Shown: positions 35,227 to 44,171, numbered from the stretch's first letter. The stretch: DNA of 64,000 nt from Planctomycetota bacterium (GCA_016200135.1 JACQFI010000137.1:1-64000); one strand, 5' to 3'. A program made the numbers and translations. Notes: generated by a model not told the origin, from the letters alone.

Positions 35227-36402
35227 TCACTCCAGCCACGACAGCGGATACTTCTGATCGTCGATCTTCAGCGCCTGCGGAGTAACGGCCAGCGGCTTTT
35301 CGGTGTCGAACATCACCGCGAGTTCCTCCGTGCGCGCCTCCTTCATGCTTTTCACGATCGTACCCGGGTGCGGGCCGTGCGGGATGCCGCGCGGGTGCAG
35401 CGAGAACGAACCGGACTCGATGCCTTTGCGTGAGCCGAAGTTTCCGCGCACGTAGAAGAGGACCTCGTCGGCCTCGACGTTGCTGTGCACGTACGGGACC
35501 TTGATGGCCTCGGGATGATGATCCAGATAGCGCGGGGCGAACGTGCAGATCACGAAGCCGCGGCACTCAAAGGTCTGATGGACCGGCGGCGGCTGGTGCA
35601 CCGTGCCGGTGATGGGCTCGAAGTCTTCCACGTTGAACGTGAACGGATAGATGAAGCCGTCCCAGCCCGCGACATCGAAGGGATGCTGCGCGAGCGTCAC
35701 GCGCGTGATGCGCGCGCCGTCCTTTACCAAGATCGGCGTGTCTTCTTCCTTGTCGATGAGGATGGGCTCGGCGGGCCCGTGGAAGTCGCGGTGGTAGTAC
35801 GGCGCGCCGAGCATGATCTGCCCGTCGGGGTTGAGGTAGCGCTTGGGGATGCGAACCGCGCCGTGCGCTTCAAGAATCAGATAATCTTCCATCTGCGCGT
35901 CTTTCGGCTTCAAGATGTACGTCGTGCCGCGCGGAATCACGACGTAATCGCCTTCGCGGTACGGCTGCCGGCCGTAGGGCGTCTCGAGTGTGCCACCTCC
36001 GGCGTAGATGTAGACCACTTCGTCCGCGCCCGCGTTGCGGTAGAGCGTCGCCATCGCGTCCGCCGGTTTGCAGCGGTAGCACGCCATATCCTCATTAAAG
36101 AAGAGCGGCACGCGGCCCGAGAGCGCATCGCCCGCGCGCGGCAACTGTGCGGATTTAAGGTGATGCACGCGCAGCGGCAGCTCGGCGGTCCGTTCCAGCG
36201 GCATGTGCCCGGCGATCTTGACGTCCTTCACGCGCGTCGGCGGGCGCAGGTGGTAGCGGATCGAGTACGCGCGGTCGAAGCCTTCGGTGGTGATGACGTG
36301 TTCGTAGCAGATGCCCTCGCCCTTGAAGCTGCTGGCGGTGTCGCGCTTGAGCATGATGTGGCGCTTCTTGGGCACATCGCCGAGTCGCATGTAAGAATTC
36401 AT
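35227..36402 (-). CDS. hmgA: Homogentisate 1,2-dioxygenase
   Basis: A 391-residue cupin-fold, Fe(II) ring-cleaving dioxygenase, in the short bacterial size class. Visible family blocks are GWDGFIYPFTFNVEDFEPITG, PVHQTFECRGFVICTFAPR, HSNVEADEVLFYVRGNF and the metal-site LHPRGIPHGPHPG. It opens homogentisate to maleylacetoacetate. ATG 36402 has GGAGG upstream. It follows the fumarylacetoacetase-family gene after 28 bases. A separate maleylacetoacetate isomerase gene is not in the window. Confidence 0.9.
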   Translation of the reverse strand: MNSYMRLGDVPKKRHIMLKRDTASSFKGEGICYEHVITTEGFDRAYSIRYHLRPPTRVKDVKIAGHMPLERTAELPLRVHHLKSAQLPRAGDALSGRVPLFFNEDMACYRCKPADAMATLYRNAGADEVVYIYAGGGTLETPYGRQPYREGDYVVIPRGTTYILKPKDAQMEDYLILEAHGAVRIPKRYLNPDGQIMLGAPYYHRDFHGPAEPILIDKEEDTPILVKDGARITRVTLAQHPFDVAGWDGFIYPFTFNVEDFEPITGTVHQPPPVHQTFECRGFVICTFAPRYLDHHPEAIKVPYVHSNVEADEVLFYVRGNFGSRKGIESGSFSLHPRGIPHGPHPGTIVKSMKEARTEELAVMFDTEKPLAVTPQALKIDDQKYPLSWLE

Positions 36403-36430
36403 GGGCACCTCCAGCATCGAACTGCAGAAA

Positions 36431-37417
36431 CTATGCAGGCCGTTCCACGATCGGCGTCCGCAGCACGCCCAGCCGCTCGATCTCCAATTCAACCACATCC
36501 CCGGGCTTTAGCCAGCCGCCGGTGTTCTCGGGGCCGAGTTCCAGGATGCAGCCGGTGCCGACGGTTCCGCTGCCGATCAGGTCGCCGGGAAAAAGCTCCG
36601 CGTCGCGGCTGGCCTGCGCAATCAGCTTCGGCCACGCGTGGTACATGCTCGACGCGTTGCCCTGCGAGAGGACCTTACCATTTACACGCGCTTTCATTTC
36701 AAGCGTGACGCGGCCTTTCTCGTCGATGCGGTCCTGGAACTCGTCGAGCGTGACCAGATACGGGCCGACGGCGGTGGCGAAATCCTTGCCCTTGGCGGGT
36801 CCCAGGCCCACGGACATCTCTTTGCGCTGCAGGTCGCGGGCGCTGAGGTCGTTCACGATGGTGAAGCCGGCGATGTGTTCGAGCGCCTGGCCTTCCGGGA
36901 TATCGCGCCCGCCTTTGCCGACGATGGCGCCGAGCTCGAGTTCGTAGTCGAGTTCCTGGCTGCCCGCGGGCGCGCAGATGGGCTGTTCGTGGCCGATCAG
37001 CGAGCCCGCGTTCGAGAAATAAAAGACGGGCACCTCATACCAGGCGGGCGGCATCTCGAGCCCGCGCTTGGCGCGGCAGGTTTTCACATGTTCTTCAAAC
37101 GCGTAAAAGTCGCGGAAGCTGCGCGGGTGCTGCACCGGCGGGAGGAAGTTGGGGCTCTGCAGGCCCAGTTTGCCGTCGCGGCGGGCCGTGGCCGCGTATT
37201 CCTCGCCGAACTTCTTAAGCCATTCCTGAATGCGCTTCTGAATGAGTTCCAGGCGCGCCAGCGCGAGTTCCATGTTGAGGAAGCAGTCGTACTCGTCGGT
37301 GCCGACGAGGTCGAGCTGCACGGCGATCCGTTCAAGGCTGACGTGTGCGCCGTTCCCGAGCGCGATTACCGGCCAGCCTATGCCCGTCTCGAACTCTTCG
37401 ACCGTAGCGAGGCGCAT
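36431..37417 (-). CDS. Fumarylacetoacetate hydrolase family protein
   Basis: A 328-residue FAH-fold hydrolase. It shows the metal and catalytic blocks of the family: the YELELGAIVGKGGRDI acid pair, GFTIVNDLSARDLQ, GPAKGKDFATAVGPYLVT and FPGDLIGSGTVGTG. By context it should split fumarylacetoacetate to fumarate and acetoacetate, the last step of tyrosine degradation. ATG 37417 begins the conserved LATVEEF strand; AAGGAG lies 12-13 bases upstream, at the end of the preceding gene, which stops 7 bases away. Direct cleavage of maleylacetoacetate is possible since no isomerase is seen. Confidence 0.87.
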   Translation of the reverse strand: MRLATVEEFETGIGWPVIALGNGAHVSLERIAVQLDLVGTDEYDCFLNMELALARLELIQKRIQEWLKKFGEEYAATARRDGKLGLQSPNFLPPVQHPRSFRDFYAFEEHVKTCRAKRGLEMPPAWYEVPVFYFSNAGSLIGHEQPICAPAGSQELDYELELGAIVGKGGRDIPEGQALEHIAGFTIVNDLSARDLQRKEMSVGLGPAKGKDFATAVGPYLVTLDEFQDRIDEKGRVTLEMKARVNGKVLSQGNASSMYHAWPKLIAQASRDAELFPGDLIGSGTVGTGCILELGPENTGGWLKPGDVVELEIERLGVLRTPIVERPA

Positions 37418-37424
37418 GGAGGGA

Positions 37425-37916
37425 TCATTTCTCCTTATGGTCATCCGGAGCTTCGGCGGGCAGCGTCGGTCCGCTGGCATTGGCGAGCAGATCGATGGTC
37501 TGGCCGTTGGCGGTGAAGGTGAGGCTCTTGAACGTCCACTTGTTGTTCAGGTCCTTGTACGCGTCCGCCGAGACCGAGCCGGTTCCCTTGGGACCCGTGA
37601 CGGCGTAGACGACGCTCGCGGTCTCGCTGGCGTTCGTGGTGTTGAAGTTGAACTGCGTGGGCGTGGCGCCTTCGATGGGCGTGCCCAGCGCGGCGGCGGC
37701 TCTGGGATCGGCCTGGACCTTTTGAAGCGATTGGACGTAGACCGGCTGCTTCTTGGCCTGCGCAAAGCCCCAGAAGAGCGCGCCGACGCAGCCGCCCGCG
37801 AGCAGGAAGAGAATCAGCGCGCAGCCCGCGCCGCCGATGAGAATCCACTTCAGCGCGCCCGATTTCTTCGGCTGCGGCGGTTGCGCACCGGGCGCCGGCT
37901 CGACGTTGGCGGTCAA
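37425..37916 (-). CDS. Coa1/Tim21-like single-pass membrane protein
   Basis: A 163-residue protein with a Pro-rich N-terminus, one transmembrane helix (LIGGAGCALILFLLAGGCVGALFWGF) and a soluble domain. The soluble domain has the Coa1-like pattern: repeated small-residue strand, ALGTPIEGA, a GPKGTGSVSADAYK turn and a final KWTFKSLTFTANG strand. Bacterial members are of unknown role; mitochondrial Coa1 assists cytochrome oxidase assembly. It starts with TTG (GAGG about 9 bases upstream). It is tightly linked to the fumarylacetoacetase gene, an unexpected partner. Confidence 0.7.
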   Translation of the reverse strand: MTANVEPAPGAQPPQPKKSGALKWILIGGAGCALILFLLAGGCVGALFWGFAQAKKQPVYVQSLQKVQADPRAAAALGTPIEGATPTQFNFNTTNASETASVVYAVTGPKGTGSVSADAYKDLNNKWTFKSLTFTANGQTIDLLANASGPTLPAEAPDDHKEK

Positions 37917-37938
37917 GGTATTGGCCTCTTTCCTTGTC

Positions 37939-38325
37939 TTACAGCGAAATCAGGTTCAAGTTTGGAATGTGCTCAAAATCTTTGCGATTATGCGAGATGA
38001 GCGTAATACCGTGGCGCAGTGCCGTCGCTCCAATCCATGCGTCGTGATAGTCGATGGGATGTCCTTTGAGCGTGGCCACGGTTGCCCACAAGCGGCATGT
38101 TTCTTCGTCCGGAAATAGCACTTCAAACAACTTAAGGCCTTCTTCGAGTTTATTAATTTTTGCCGCGCCCCAATTCCGCTCGATGGGCCAGCGATGAAGT
38201 TCGGCGACCGTAACAAAACTTATAGAAGGGACAACGCCCTTCAAATGCGGCCGGTACAATTCGGCCCGCGTGTCGCTCTTAAAAAGAAACGACACGATAT
38301 TCGTGTCGACAATCACCTTATTCAT
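37939..38325 (-). CDS. PIN-domain ribonuclease toxin (VapC-like)
   Basis: A 128-residue PIN domain. The acidic residues expected for the Mg-dependent RNase site are present: VIVDTNIVS (first Asp), VAELHRW (Glu) and IDYHDAWIGATAL (two Asp). ATG 38325 overlaps the antitoxin gene's end by 8 bases, the usual coupling in toxin-antitoxin pairs. Expected action is cleavage of tRNA or rRNA when the antitoxin is lost. Confidence 0.88.
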   Translation of the reverse strand: MNKVIVDTNIVSFLFKSDTRAELYRPHLKGVVPSISFVTVAELHRWPIERNWGAAKINKLEEGLKLFEVLFPDEETCRLWATVATLKGHPIDYHDAWIGATALRHGITLISHNRKDFEHIPNLNLISL

Positions 38326-38560
38326 CGGGCAATGCCCGAACGGTTTGAGCCTTCTTCCAGATCTGAAACGCCTGCTCGAATCCGTCGCCACGCTCGTCTT
38401 CGGGCCAGTGGCCCAGTAACGCATCGAATTCGGGCGGGGTGCGCTCCGAAGTATCGGCGGACACGGTGACCGTAGCGCGTTGGTGTTCAGACAGCCATGG
38501 GATCGGCTTCAGCGGCCGCAAGACTCCGTTCTCGTAAACAGCTTCAAGCGTTTCTTTCAT
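38318..38560 (-). CDS. AF2212-like antitoxin (DUF104)
   Basis: An 80-residue protein with the DUF104/AF2212 pattern ETLEAVYENGVLRPLKPIPWLSE at the N-terminus, then an ATVTV strand. This family is an antitoxin for PIN toxins, as the downstream gene shows. GGAGG lies 8 bases before the ATG. The Trp-rich C-terminal half probably wraps the toxin. The pair sits 50 bases after the HPPD gene within the tyrosine-degradation run. Confidence 0.85.
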   Translation of the reverse strand: MKETLEAVYENGVLRPLKPIPWLSEHQRATVTVSADTSERTPPEFDALLGHWPEDERGDGFEQAFQIWKKAQTVRALPDE

Positions 38561-38610
38561 GGGTGGCCTCCAGACATCGAACCCATCCTAAGTGGTGCTT
38601 GGTCGCGTGG

Positions 38611-39741
38611 CTACAGCGTACCGCGTTTCGCCTGTTCGCGCTCGATTGCTTCGAAGAGCGCGCGGAAGTTGCCTTCGCCGAAGCCGTCGGAGTTGCCGCG
38701 GCGCTGGATCACTTCGTGGAAGAGCGTCGGGCGCCCGAAGACCGGGTGCGTGAAGAGCTGCAGCAGGTAGCCGTCGGCACGATCGCGGTCCACGAGGATG
38801 CGCAGGCTCTTGAGCTCCTCGATGTTCTCCTTGATCTCGCCCACGCGCTTGCGGAACTCTTCATCGTAGTACGTATCCGGCACGTCCATGAAACGGACGC
38901 CCTGCGCGCGCATCTCGCGCACGGTCGAGACGATGTTCGGCGTCAGGAGCGCGATGTGCTGGACGCCGGGGCCTTTGAACTCGTCGAGGAACTCCTGGAT
39001 CTGCGAGTTCTTGCTCGAGGGCTCGTTGATGGGCAGCTTGATGTAGCCGTCCTCATCGCCCACGACCTTGCTCATGAGCGCGCTGCGGCCGGTCTTGATG
39101 TCGAAATGCTGGCGCTGGTCGAAGCCGAAGACACGATGGTAGAAGTCCACCCACTCGTCCATGTGCTCCACGTTCGCGACGATGTGGTCGACCATGGCAA
39201 ACTGAATCTCGCCGTCCTCGATGCCGCCCGCGACGTTCTCATAGCCGGGCGCGAAGATGCCGTGCTGCTTGCGCTGGATAAAGGTGTGCGTCGTGTCGCC
39301 GTAGGCCTGGATCGTGCCGCCCAGGAAGATCTCGTGCTCGTCCAGCGGGCGGACGACCGCGGCTCCGGCGGCCTGCGCATGCTTGAGCGCCGCCGCGGTG
39401 TCCTTCACGCGGAAGGCGACGTCCTTCACGCCGCCGCCGTGCTTCGCGACGAACGCCCGGATCGCCTCAGCTTCGGGACCCTTTCCGGCGGCCTCGGCAA
39501 AGAGAAAGTTGATGCGGCCTTGCCCGACCACGAACGCGCGGCGGCCTTTCAGGCCCGTCTTGGGGTCGCCGTAGCCGCGCCGGTACATGCCGTAGCCGTT
39601 TAAATAGTTGTTGGCCCACTTCTCCGCATCGTCCACGTAGAATTCGATGTGGTCGACGCCCTTCACGCCCAAGGGATTGTGGCCCTTGGGGTGGACCTTC
39701 TGGGCGACCGCGACGCCGCCGGATTCGCGATGTTCATGCAT
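38611..39741 (-). CDS. hpd: 4-Hydroxyphenylpyruvate dioxygenase
   Basis: A 376-residue Fe(II) dioxygenase of the VOC/glyoxalase fold that turns 4-hydroxyphenylpyruvate into homogentisate. The iron ligands are seen in FAMVDHIVAN (His), GVQHIALLT (His) and TLFHEVIQR (Glu). The SDGFGEGNFRALFEAIE C-terminal helix that closes the active site is present. GGAAGAAGG precedes the ATG at 39741. It lies 18 bases downstream of the Lrp/AsnC gene and is probably co-transcribed with it. Confidence 0.93.
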   Translation of the reverse strand: MHEHRESGGVAVAQKVHPKGHNPLGVKGVDHIEFYVDDAEKWANNYLNGYGMYRRGYGDPKTGLKGRRAFVVGQGRINFLFAEAAGKGPEAEAIRAFVAKHGGGVKDVAFRVKDTAAALKHAQAAGAAVVRPLDEHEIFLGGTIQAYGDTTHTFIQRKQHGIFAPGYENVAGGIEDGEIQFAMVDHIVANVEHMDEWVDFYHRVFGFDQRQHFDIKTGRSALMSKVVGDEDGYIKLPINEPSSKNSQIQEFLDEFKGPGVQHIALLTPNIVSTVREMRAQGVRFMDVPDTYYDEEFRKRVGEIKENIEELKSLRILVDRDRADGYLLQLFTHPVFGRPTLFHEVIQRRGNSDGFGEGNFRALFEAIEREQAKRGTL

Positions 39742-39759
39742 GGCCTTCTTCCTTTCGCT

Positions 39760-40284
39760 TTATTTCGGTGCGCCGGTTTCGGCCGCGGCGGGTTCCCGCA
39801 GCGGCACGTCCAGGATCTGTTTGACGGTGGAGAGAATGAGCATCGTATGGATGCGCCCGACGCCGGGCAGCACGCTCAGGCGTTCCACCAGCATCTTGCG
39901 CAGTTCGTCCACGCTACGGGTGAGGACCTTGAGCAGGAAGTCGTAATCGCCCGCGACGTGATGGCACTCGATCACATCGGGATGCCGGGCGATCGCGTCT
40001 TCAAAACGCGCGAGCGTCGCTTGGTCGTGGTCGCGCATCGTCACCTGCACGAATACGATGACCTCGTGGCCGAGCGCCTTCGGGTCGATGCGCGCCGTGT
40101 ATCCCTTAATCACGCCCGAGCGCTCCAGCCGGCGCACGCGCTCGAGGGTCGTCGAGGGCGAGAGCCCCGCCCGTTCGGCAAGATCGACGTTGGAGATCCG
40201 CCCATCCGCCTGCAAGGCGTGCATGATCGTCAAGTCGGTCTCGTCGAGGTCGTATTTTCGTCCGTTTGTTTCGTTAATTGGCAT
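39760..40284 (-). CDS. Lrp/AsnC family transcriptional regulator
   Basis: A 174-residue regulator. An N-terminal winged helix (LDETDLTIMHALQADGRISNVDLAERAGLSPSTTLERV, in parts) binds DNA, and a RAM/AsnC ligand domain (VIVFVQVTM, HHVAGDYDFLLKV) binds an amino acid and makes dimers/octamers. The position just before hpd suggests control by Tyr or Phe of the degradation genes, and probably of itself. ATG 40284 is chosen with AGGGA 7 bases upstream rather than the TTG at 40308. Confidence 0.92.
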   Translation of the reverse strand: MPINETNGRKYDLDETDLTIMHALQADGRISNVDLAERAGLSPSTTLERVRRLERSGVIKGYTARIDPKALGHEVIVFVQVTMRDHDQATLARFEDAIARHPDVIECHHVAGDYDFLLKVLTRSVDELRKMLVERLSVLPGVGRIHTMLILSTVKQILDVPLREPAAAETGAPK

Positions 40285-40312
40285 GTAATAGTCCCTATCG
40301 TTCTGCAATTAA

Positions 40313-40341
40313 CTAATATCATAGTGCTTAATTCGTAACAA
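40313..40341 (-). promoter_or_regulatory. Candidate promoter for the lrp-hpd operon
   Basis: On the minus strand, TTGTTA (40336-40341) and TATTAG (40313-40318) are 17 bases apart in a strongly AT-rich gap. The start of transcription would be near 40306, about 22 bases before the ATG. AT-rich sequence around it would suit Lrp binding. Each box matches the consensus at four of six positions. Confidence 0.45.
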
Positions 40342-40531
40342 GTAGCTAAATATAGTATTTTGTTCTGAATTCATTGTCCCTTTTCGTATCACATTTTAGT
40401 ACCACTGAACACTCTTTGGTGGTAAGCATTTATAGGGTTTGTGGGGGCTGGGGACCTTCCGAACCCGTTTCATGCCCTCGAGAGCATCACGAGTGCGTTA
40501 ACCTTAACGGCCAAAAAGAGTAAGAATAGCC

Positions 40532-42319
40532 ATGGACTCCAGGCGACGCTCCATATTTAAGCATTGTGGGCCTTCTTTCGCCTGCGTGCTCCTCTTTAGT
40601 AGTCTTCCCGCGCCTTGTCTGGCCGCTTCGGTGCCTGTGCCGTCGGCGCTACAAAAGCCGGAATCCGCGCATATCGACATCTACAAAAAGCTCGGGCCTG
40701 CGGTCGTCGGCATCGTCTGCAAGGGCAAGATGTCCAACGGCATGCCGAGCGACTTTTACGGCACGGGCGCGGTGATCTCCCCCGACGGCCTGGTTCTGAC
40801 CGACATCACGGTGATCCCCGAGGGCGCGTCGGACGTGAAGGTCTTCTTCACGAGCGGCAAGGTGCTGCCCGCCGAAGTGCGCAAGATCGACGCGGCCTCC
40901 GAAGGCGCGCTGATTAAAGTGGACGGCAAGGATCTGCCGCACATGAAGCTCGCCGACAGCATCAAATACAAGGTCGGCGATCCCACGTACTCGTGGGGCA
41001 ATCCGCACTTCACGATCCAGCGCGACGGCGTGGTCTCCTTGAGCACCGGCACGCTCAGCGGGATGTACAACTCCACCAGCGCGGACGACCAGAGCCGCTA
41101 CAGCGGGCCGGTGATCGAGACCGACGCGGCCGTGAATCCCGGTTCCGACGGCGGGCCGCTCACGGACAGCCAGGGCAACCTGCTGGGCATCATGAGCCTC
41201 GCGTTCCAGCGCACGCGCTGGCTGGGCCTCGCGATCCCAACGCATCGGCTCATCGAAGCGCTGCCCGAATTGAAAGCCCTCAAGCTCGCCACGAGGCCCG
41301 AGATCACGCCTTCAGTCGTGGCGACATGGGGTCCGGCGGCGGCGTTCGGAGAAGTCAGCGCGAAGGTGGCCCAGAGCACGGTGGGAATCTGGATCGTGCG
41401 CGAGGGCGACAAGGTCCAGCCGCCCGAGGAACGTTCGAAAGAAGCGCTGCCGGCCTACGATCCCATTCCTCCGGGGCAGGCGCGCGGGCAATTCGAGGCG
41501 CGGCGTCCGGATCCTTCCATCACGTCCGGGTTCCTGGTGGGCAACGACGGAACGATTCTGACTTCGGCCTTTCATTTTGAAGACCAAGCCAAGGTGAAGC
41601 AGATCTTCGTCTATCTGCCGGACGGCTCGCGCCTTGAAGCCAAGTTCGTCAACAAGGACACCTGGTACGATTTGGCGCTGCTCAAGATCGAGTCCACCGC
41701 CGGCAAGACGCTCACCGGCGTGGAACTTGCCAAGGGCGATTCCCTGACCCAGGGCCGCGCCGTCTCGGTGCTGGGCCGCAGCGAGGCGCCCGGAGGGCTG
41801 ACGCTCAACTCGGGAAGTGTTAGCGGGCTCGGGCGGCACGAAGGCATGTGCGTGCAGGTGAGCGCGCTGATCAACTACGGCAACCTGGGCGGTCCCATGA
41901 TCGACCTCGATGGCCGCGTGATCGGCATGGCCGCGAGCATGAACGAGAAGACGCCGTGGCGTCAGAACTGCGGAGTAGGCTTTCTATTGCCGTCGGACCG
42001 CATCAACGAAGTCTTCGCCGATCTGAAAGCGGGCAAGAAAATCGAACGGCCCAAGCGGCCCTTCCTGGGCGTGCAGGCCGCGAACGGCGCGCTGGACACC
42101 AAAGGCGCGAAGGTGGCCGCGGTCGTGGCCACCGGCCCCGCCGCCGCGGCGGGCATCCTGGCCAACGACACGATCATTGAATTGGGTGGAAAGCCCGTGG
42201 ACGACTGGCCGGGCCTCGTGCAAGCCATCCGCCAATGCAAGATCGACGAAGTGGTAAAGGTCAAGATCCGGCGCGGCCAGGAAGAGAAGGTTTTAGACGT
42301 GAAGGTCGGCAGCCAGTAA
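40532..42319 (+). CDS. Exported tandem trypsin-like (HtrA-type) pseudoprotease with PDZ domain
   Basis: A 595-residue protein with a signal-like N-terminus, two HtrA-type protease domains (about 45-235 and 260-490) and a C-terminal PDZ domain (about 500-595). In domain 1 the His site reads LTDITV instead of LTNxHV, and the Ser site reads NPGSDGGP instead of NPGNSGGP. In domain 2 the Asp is kept (WYDLALLKI), the His is out of register (TSAFHF), and the Ser site is NYGNLGGP. Neither domain should cleave peptides. It probably binds or scaffolds envelope proteins. It lies 41 bases upstream of an intact HtrA gene and is likely co-transcribed. Confidence 0.85.
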   Translation: MDSRRRSIFKHCGPSFACVLLFSSLPAPCLAASVPVPSALQKPESAHIDIYKKLGPAVVGIVCKGKMSNGMPSDFYGTGAVISPDGLVLTDITVIPEGASDVKVFFTSGKVLPAEVRKIDAASEGALIKVDGKDLPHMKLADSIKYKVGDPTYSWGNPHFTIQRDGVVSLSTGTLSGMYNSTSADDQSRYSGPVIETDAAVNPGSDGGPLTDSQGNLLGIMSLAFQRTRWLGLAIPTHRLIEALPELKALKLATRPEITPSVVATWGPAAAFGEVSAKVAQSTVGIWIVREGDKVQPPEERSKEALPAYDPIPPGQARGQFEARRPDPSITSGFLVGNDGTILTSAFHFEDQAKVKQIFVYLPDGSRLEAKFVNKDTWYDLALLKIESTAGKTLTGVELAKGDSLTQGRAVSVLGRSEAPGGLTLNSGSVSGLGRHEGMCVQVSALINYGNLGGPMIDLDGRVIGMAASMNEKTPWRQNCGVGFLLPSDRINEVFADLKAGKKIERPKRPFLGVQAANGALDTKGAKVAAVVATGPAAAAGILANDTIIELGGKPVDDWPGLVQAIRQCKIDEVVKVKIRRGQEEKVLDVKVGSQ

Positions 42320-42360
42320 GATTCGCCGGCGATTCAAGCGTGCGGTAAGGAGCGTTGAGT

Positions 42361-43629
42361 ATGAACGTTCTGCGGATTCGACTCTGTATCGCGGCGCTCG
42401 CAGGCGCCTGCCTGGCGGCCGGAGCGGCCAGGGCGGCGGCGCCTTCAGCGCCCTCGGGCGCGGTGGCCGAGGCCCGCAAGATCGAACAAGCCTGGTCGGA
42501 GACGATTCAGAAGATCGAACCCGCCTACGTCTTTATCGGCGGCGGCTCGGGCGTGCTGATCAGCGCCGACGGCTTGATGCTTACCAATCACCACGTGGCC
42601 GGTTCGGGTAAGCGCTGGCCGGTGCGCGTGGGCACCAAGACCTACACCGCGAACGTGCTCGGCACCGACCCGCGCGGCGACATCACGCTGCTCCAGCTCC
42701 AGAACGTCAAGGACATGCCCTTCGTCGAGTTCGCCGAGTCCGATAAGCTCGTGATCGGCCAGTCGGTCATCGCCATTGGCAATCCGTTCATGACCGCCGA
42801 ACTCGTCAACGAACCGACCGTGACCGTGGGCATCATCTCGGCGCTGAACCGCTTCCAGGGCAACTACTCCGACGCGATCCAGACCGATGCCGCGATCAAT
42901 CCGGGCAACTCGGGCGGCCCGCTGCTGACCTTGGATGGAAAGCTCGCCGGCATCAACGGGCAGATCGCGACGCGCTTCGGCCAGCGCGCCAACACGGGCA
43001 TCGGCATGGCGATACCGGCGAAGCAGATCCAGCGCTTTCTGCCGCTGTTGAAGGCCGCGAACGGCGGCACCGTCTACCACGGCTTTATCCGCGGAATCGT
43101 AGGCGATGGCGAAGAGACCGACGGGATGCAGAACGGCGCGCAGATCAAGGACGTCAAGGCCGGGAGCATGGCGGAGAAGCTCGGCTTCCAAAAGGGCGAC
43201 CGCATCACGCTCTTCGATGGCTACAAGCTCCTGAACTACACGCGTTTCTTGGGCATCATGGGCACGTTTCCGGGCGAGAGCGAAGTCAAGATCACCGTCT
43301 CGCGGGCCGGCCAGGAAAAGGTCATCGCGGCCAAGCTGGAGACGCTCAATCCGGGCCAGCTCGAGATCACTCCGCGCCGCGGGCCCATCAACGCGCCGCT
43401 GGTCGTCAACGAAGCCAAGCGCGCCGCCGCGAAGGCGGGCGTCAAGCCCGGCGATCAGATCATGGAGTTCAACGGCCAGAAGATCATCACCGTGCTCGAC
43501 TGGATCCGCATCATGCGCGAGCAGGAACTCTTTGCCGGCGAGACCGTGACGCTGAAGGTCAAGCGCGGCACCAAGGAAGCGCCCGAGGAAGTCGAGATCA
43601 AGGTCGTCTTGGACTCGGCCTTCCAGTAA
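42361..43629 (+). CDS. HtrA/DegP-type serine protease with two PDZ domains
   Basis: A 422-residue exported protease. Signal peptide MNVLRIRLC…AGAARAAA; catalytic triad intact in LMLTNHHVAG (His), RGDITLLQL (Asp) and INPGNSGGPLL (Ser). Two PDZ domains follow (about 230-310 and 330-420; VKAGSMAEKLGFQKGDRIT, AAAKAGVKPGDQIMEFNG). It degrades or refolds misfolded envelope proteins. AAGGAG lies 8 bases before ATG 42361. Its neighbour is a double dead homologue. Confidence 0.92.
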   Translation: MNVLRIRLCIAALAGACLAAGAARAAAPSAPSGAVAEARKIEQAWSETIQKIEPAYVFIGGGSGVLISADGLMLTNHHVAGSGKRWPVRVGTKTYTANVLGTDPRGDITLLQLQNVKDMPFVEFAESDKLVIGQSVIAIGNPFMTAELVNEPTVTVGIISALNRFQGNYSDAIQTDAAINPGNSGGPLLTLDGKLAGINGQIATRFGQRANTGIGMAIPAKQIQRFLPLLKAANGGTVYHGFIRGIVGDGEETDGMQNGAQIKDVKAGSMAEKLGFQKGDRITLFDGYKLLNYTRFLGIMGTFPGESEVKITVSRAGQEKVIAAKLETLNPGQLEITPRRGPINAPLVVNEAKRAAAKAGVKPGDQIMEFNGQKIITVLDWIRIMREQELFAGETVTLKVKRGTKEAPEEVEIKVVLDSAFQ

Positions 43630-43661
43630 TTCGCCGCCCTGTTCCGAACCCCTTGAGTTTT

Positions 43662-44120
43662 TTACGTGAGCGTGGCCTGGACGCGTGCACGATAGAGAGG
43701 ATCGCTCATGCGCTGGCGCGAAGCTCGTATTTTTGCGCCGGCTCTATAAACAAAGAAACCCGTCGAAAAGATAAAGAGCGCTATTCTGCACCCCATTAAA
43801 AGGGACTTGTTTGAGCCCTCCTCGTCGTAAAACACTTGCCGCATCAGAAGATCGAACAGCCCGCCGCCAAGGAAAAACGTGGCGATGTAAACGACCACGA
43901 GGCATTCAATCAAATACAGCGCTTTAACCACGATGCCCATGGTCTCCCATTCGAGGTAGTTGGAGCGCAGGATCTCTTTCTTGCATCCGTCGCACGTATA
44001 AAACGGACTGCCGATATCTGGCACAAATCCATAGGGCTTGGGAAGCGAGGCTCCGCAATTGCGGCAGCGATGGAAGATAAGTATCAAGGCAGTTTCTCCA
44101 ACGCCGTCTTCCCCATACAT
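43662..44120 (-). CDS. Zinc-ribbon membrane protein of unknown function
   Basis: A 152-residue protein. The N-terminal CRNCGASLPKP and YTCDGCKKE pairs (four Cys) form a likely zinc ribbon; two hydrophobic segments follow (VVKALYLIECLVVVYIATFFLGG; LLMGCRIALFIFSTGFFVY). Convergent with the htrA gene across 32 bases. I do not recognise the family. Confidence 0.6.
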   Translation of the reverse strand: MYGEDGVGETALILIFHRCRNCGASLPKPYGFVPDIGSPFYTCDGCKKEILRSNYLEWETMGIVVKALYLIECLVVVYIATFFLGGGLFDLLMRQVFYDEEGSNKSLLMGCRIALFIFSTGFFVYRAGAKIRASRQRMSDPLYRARVQATLT

Positions 44121-44171
44121 TCAATCGTGAACCGCTTTACATGAATTCTTTGAGTCCTTGCGTTTTGCGGT

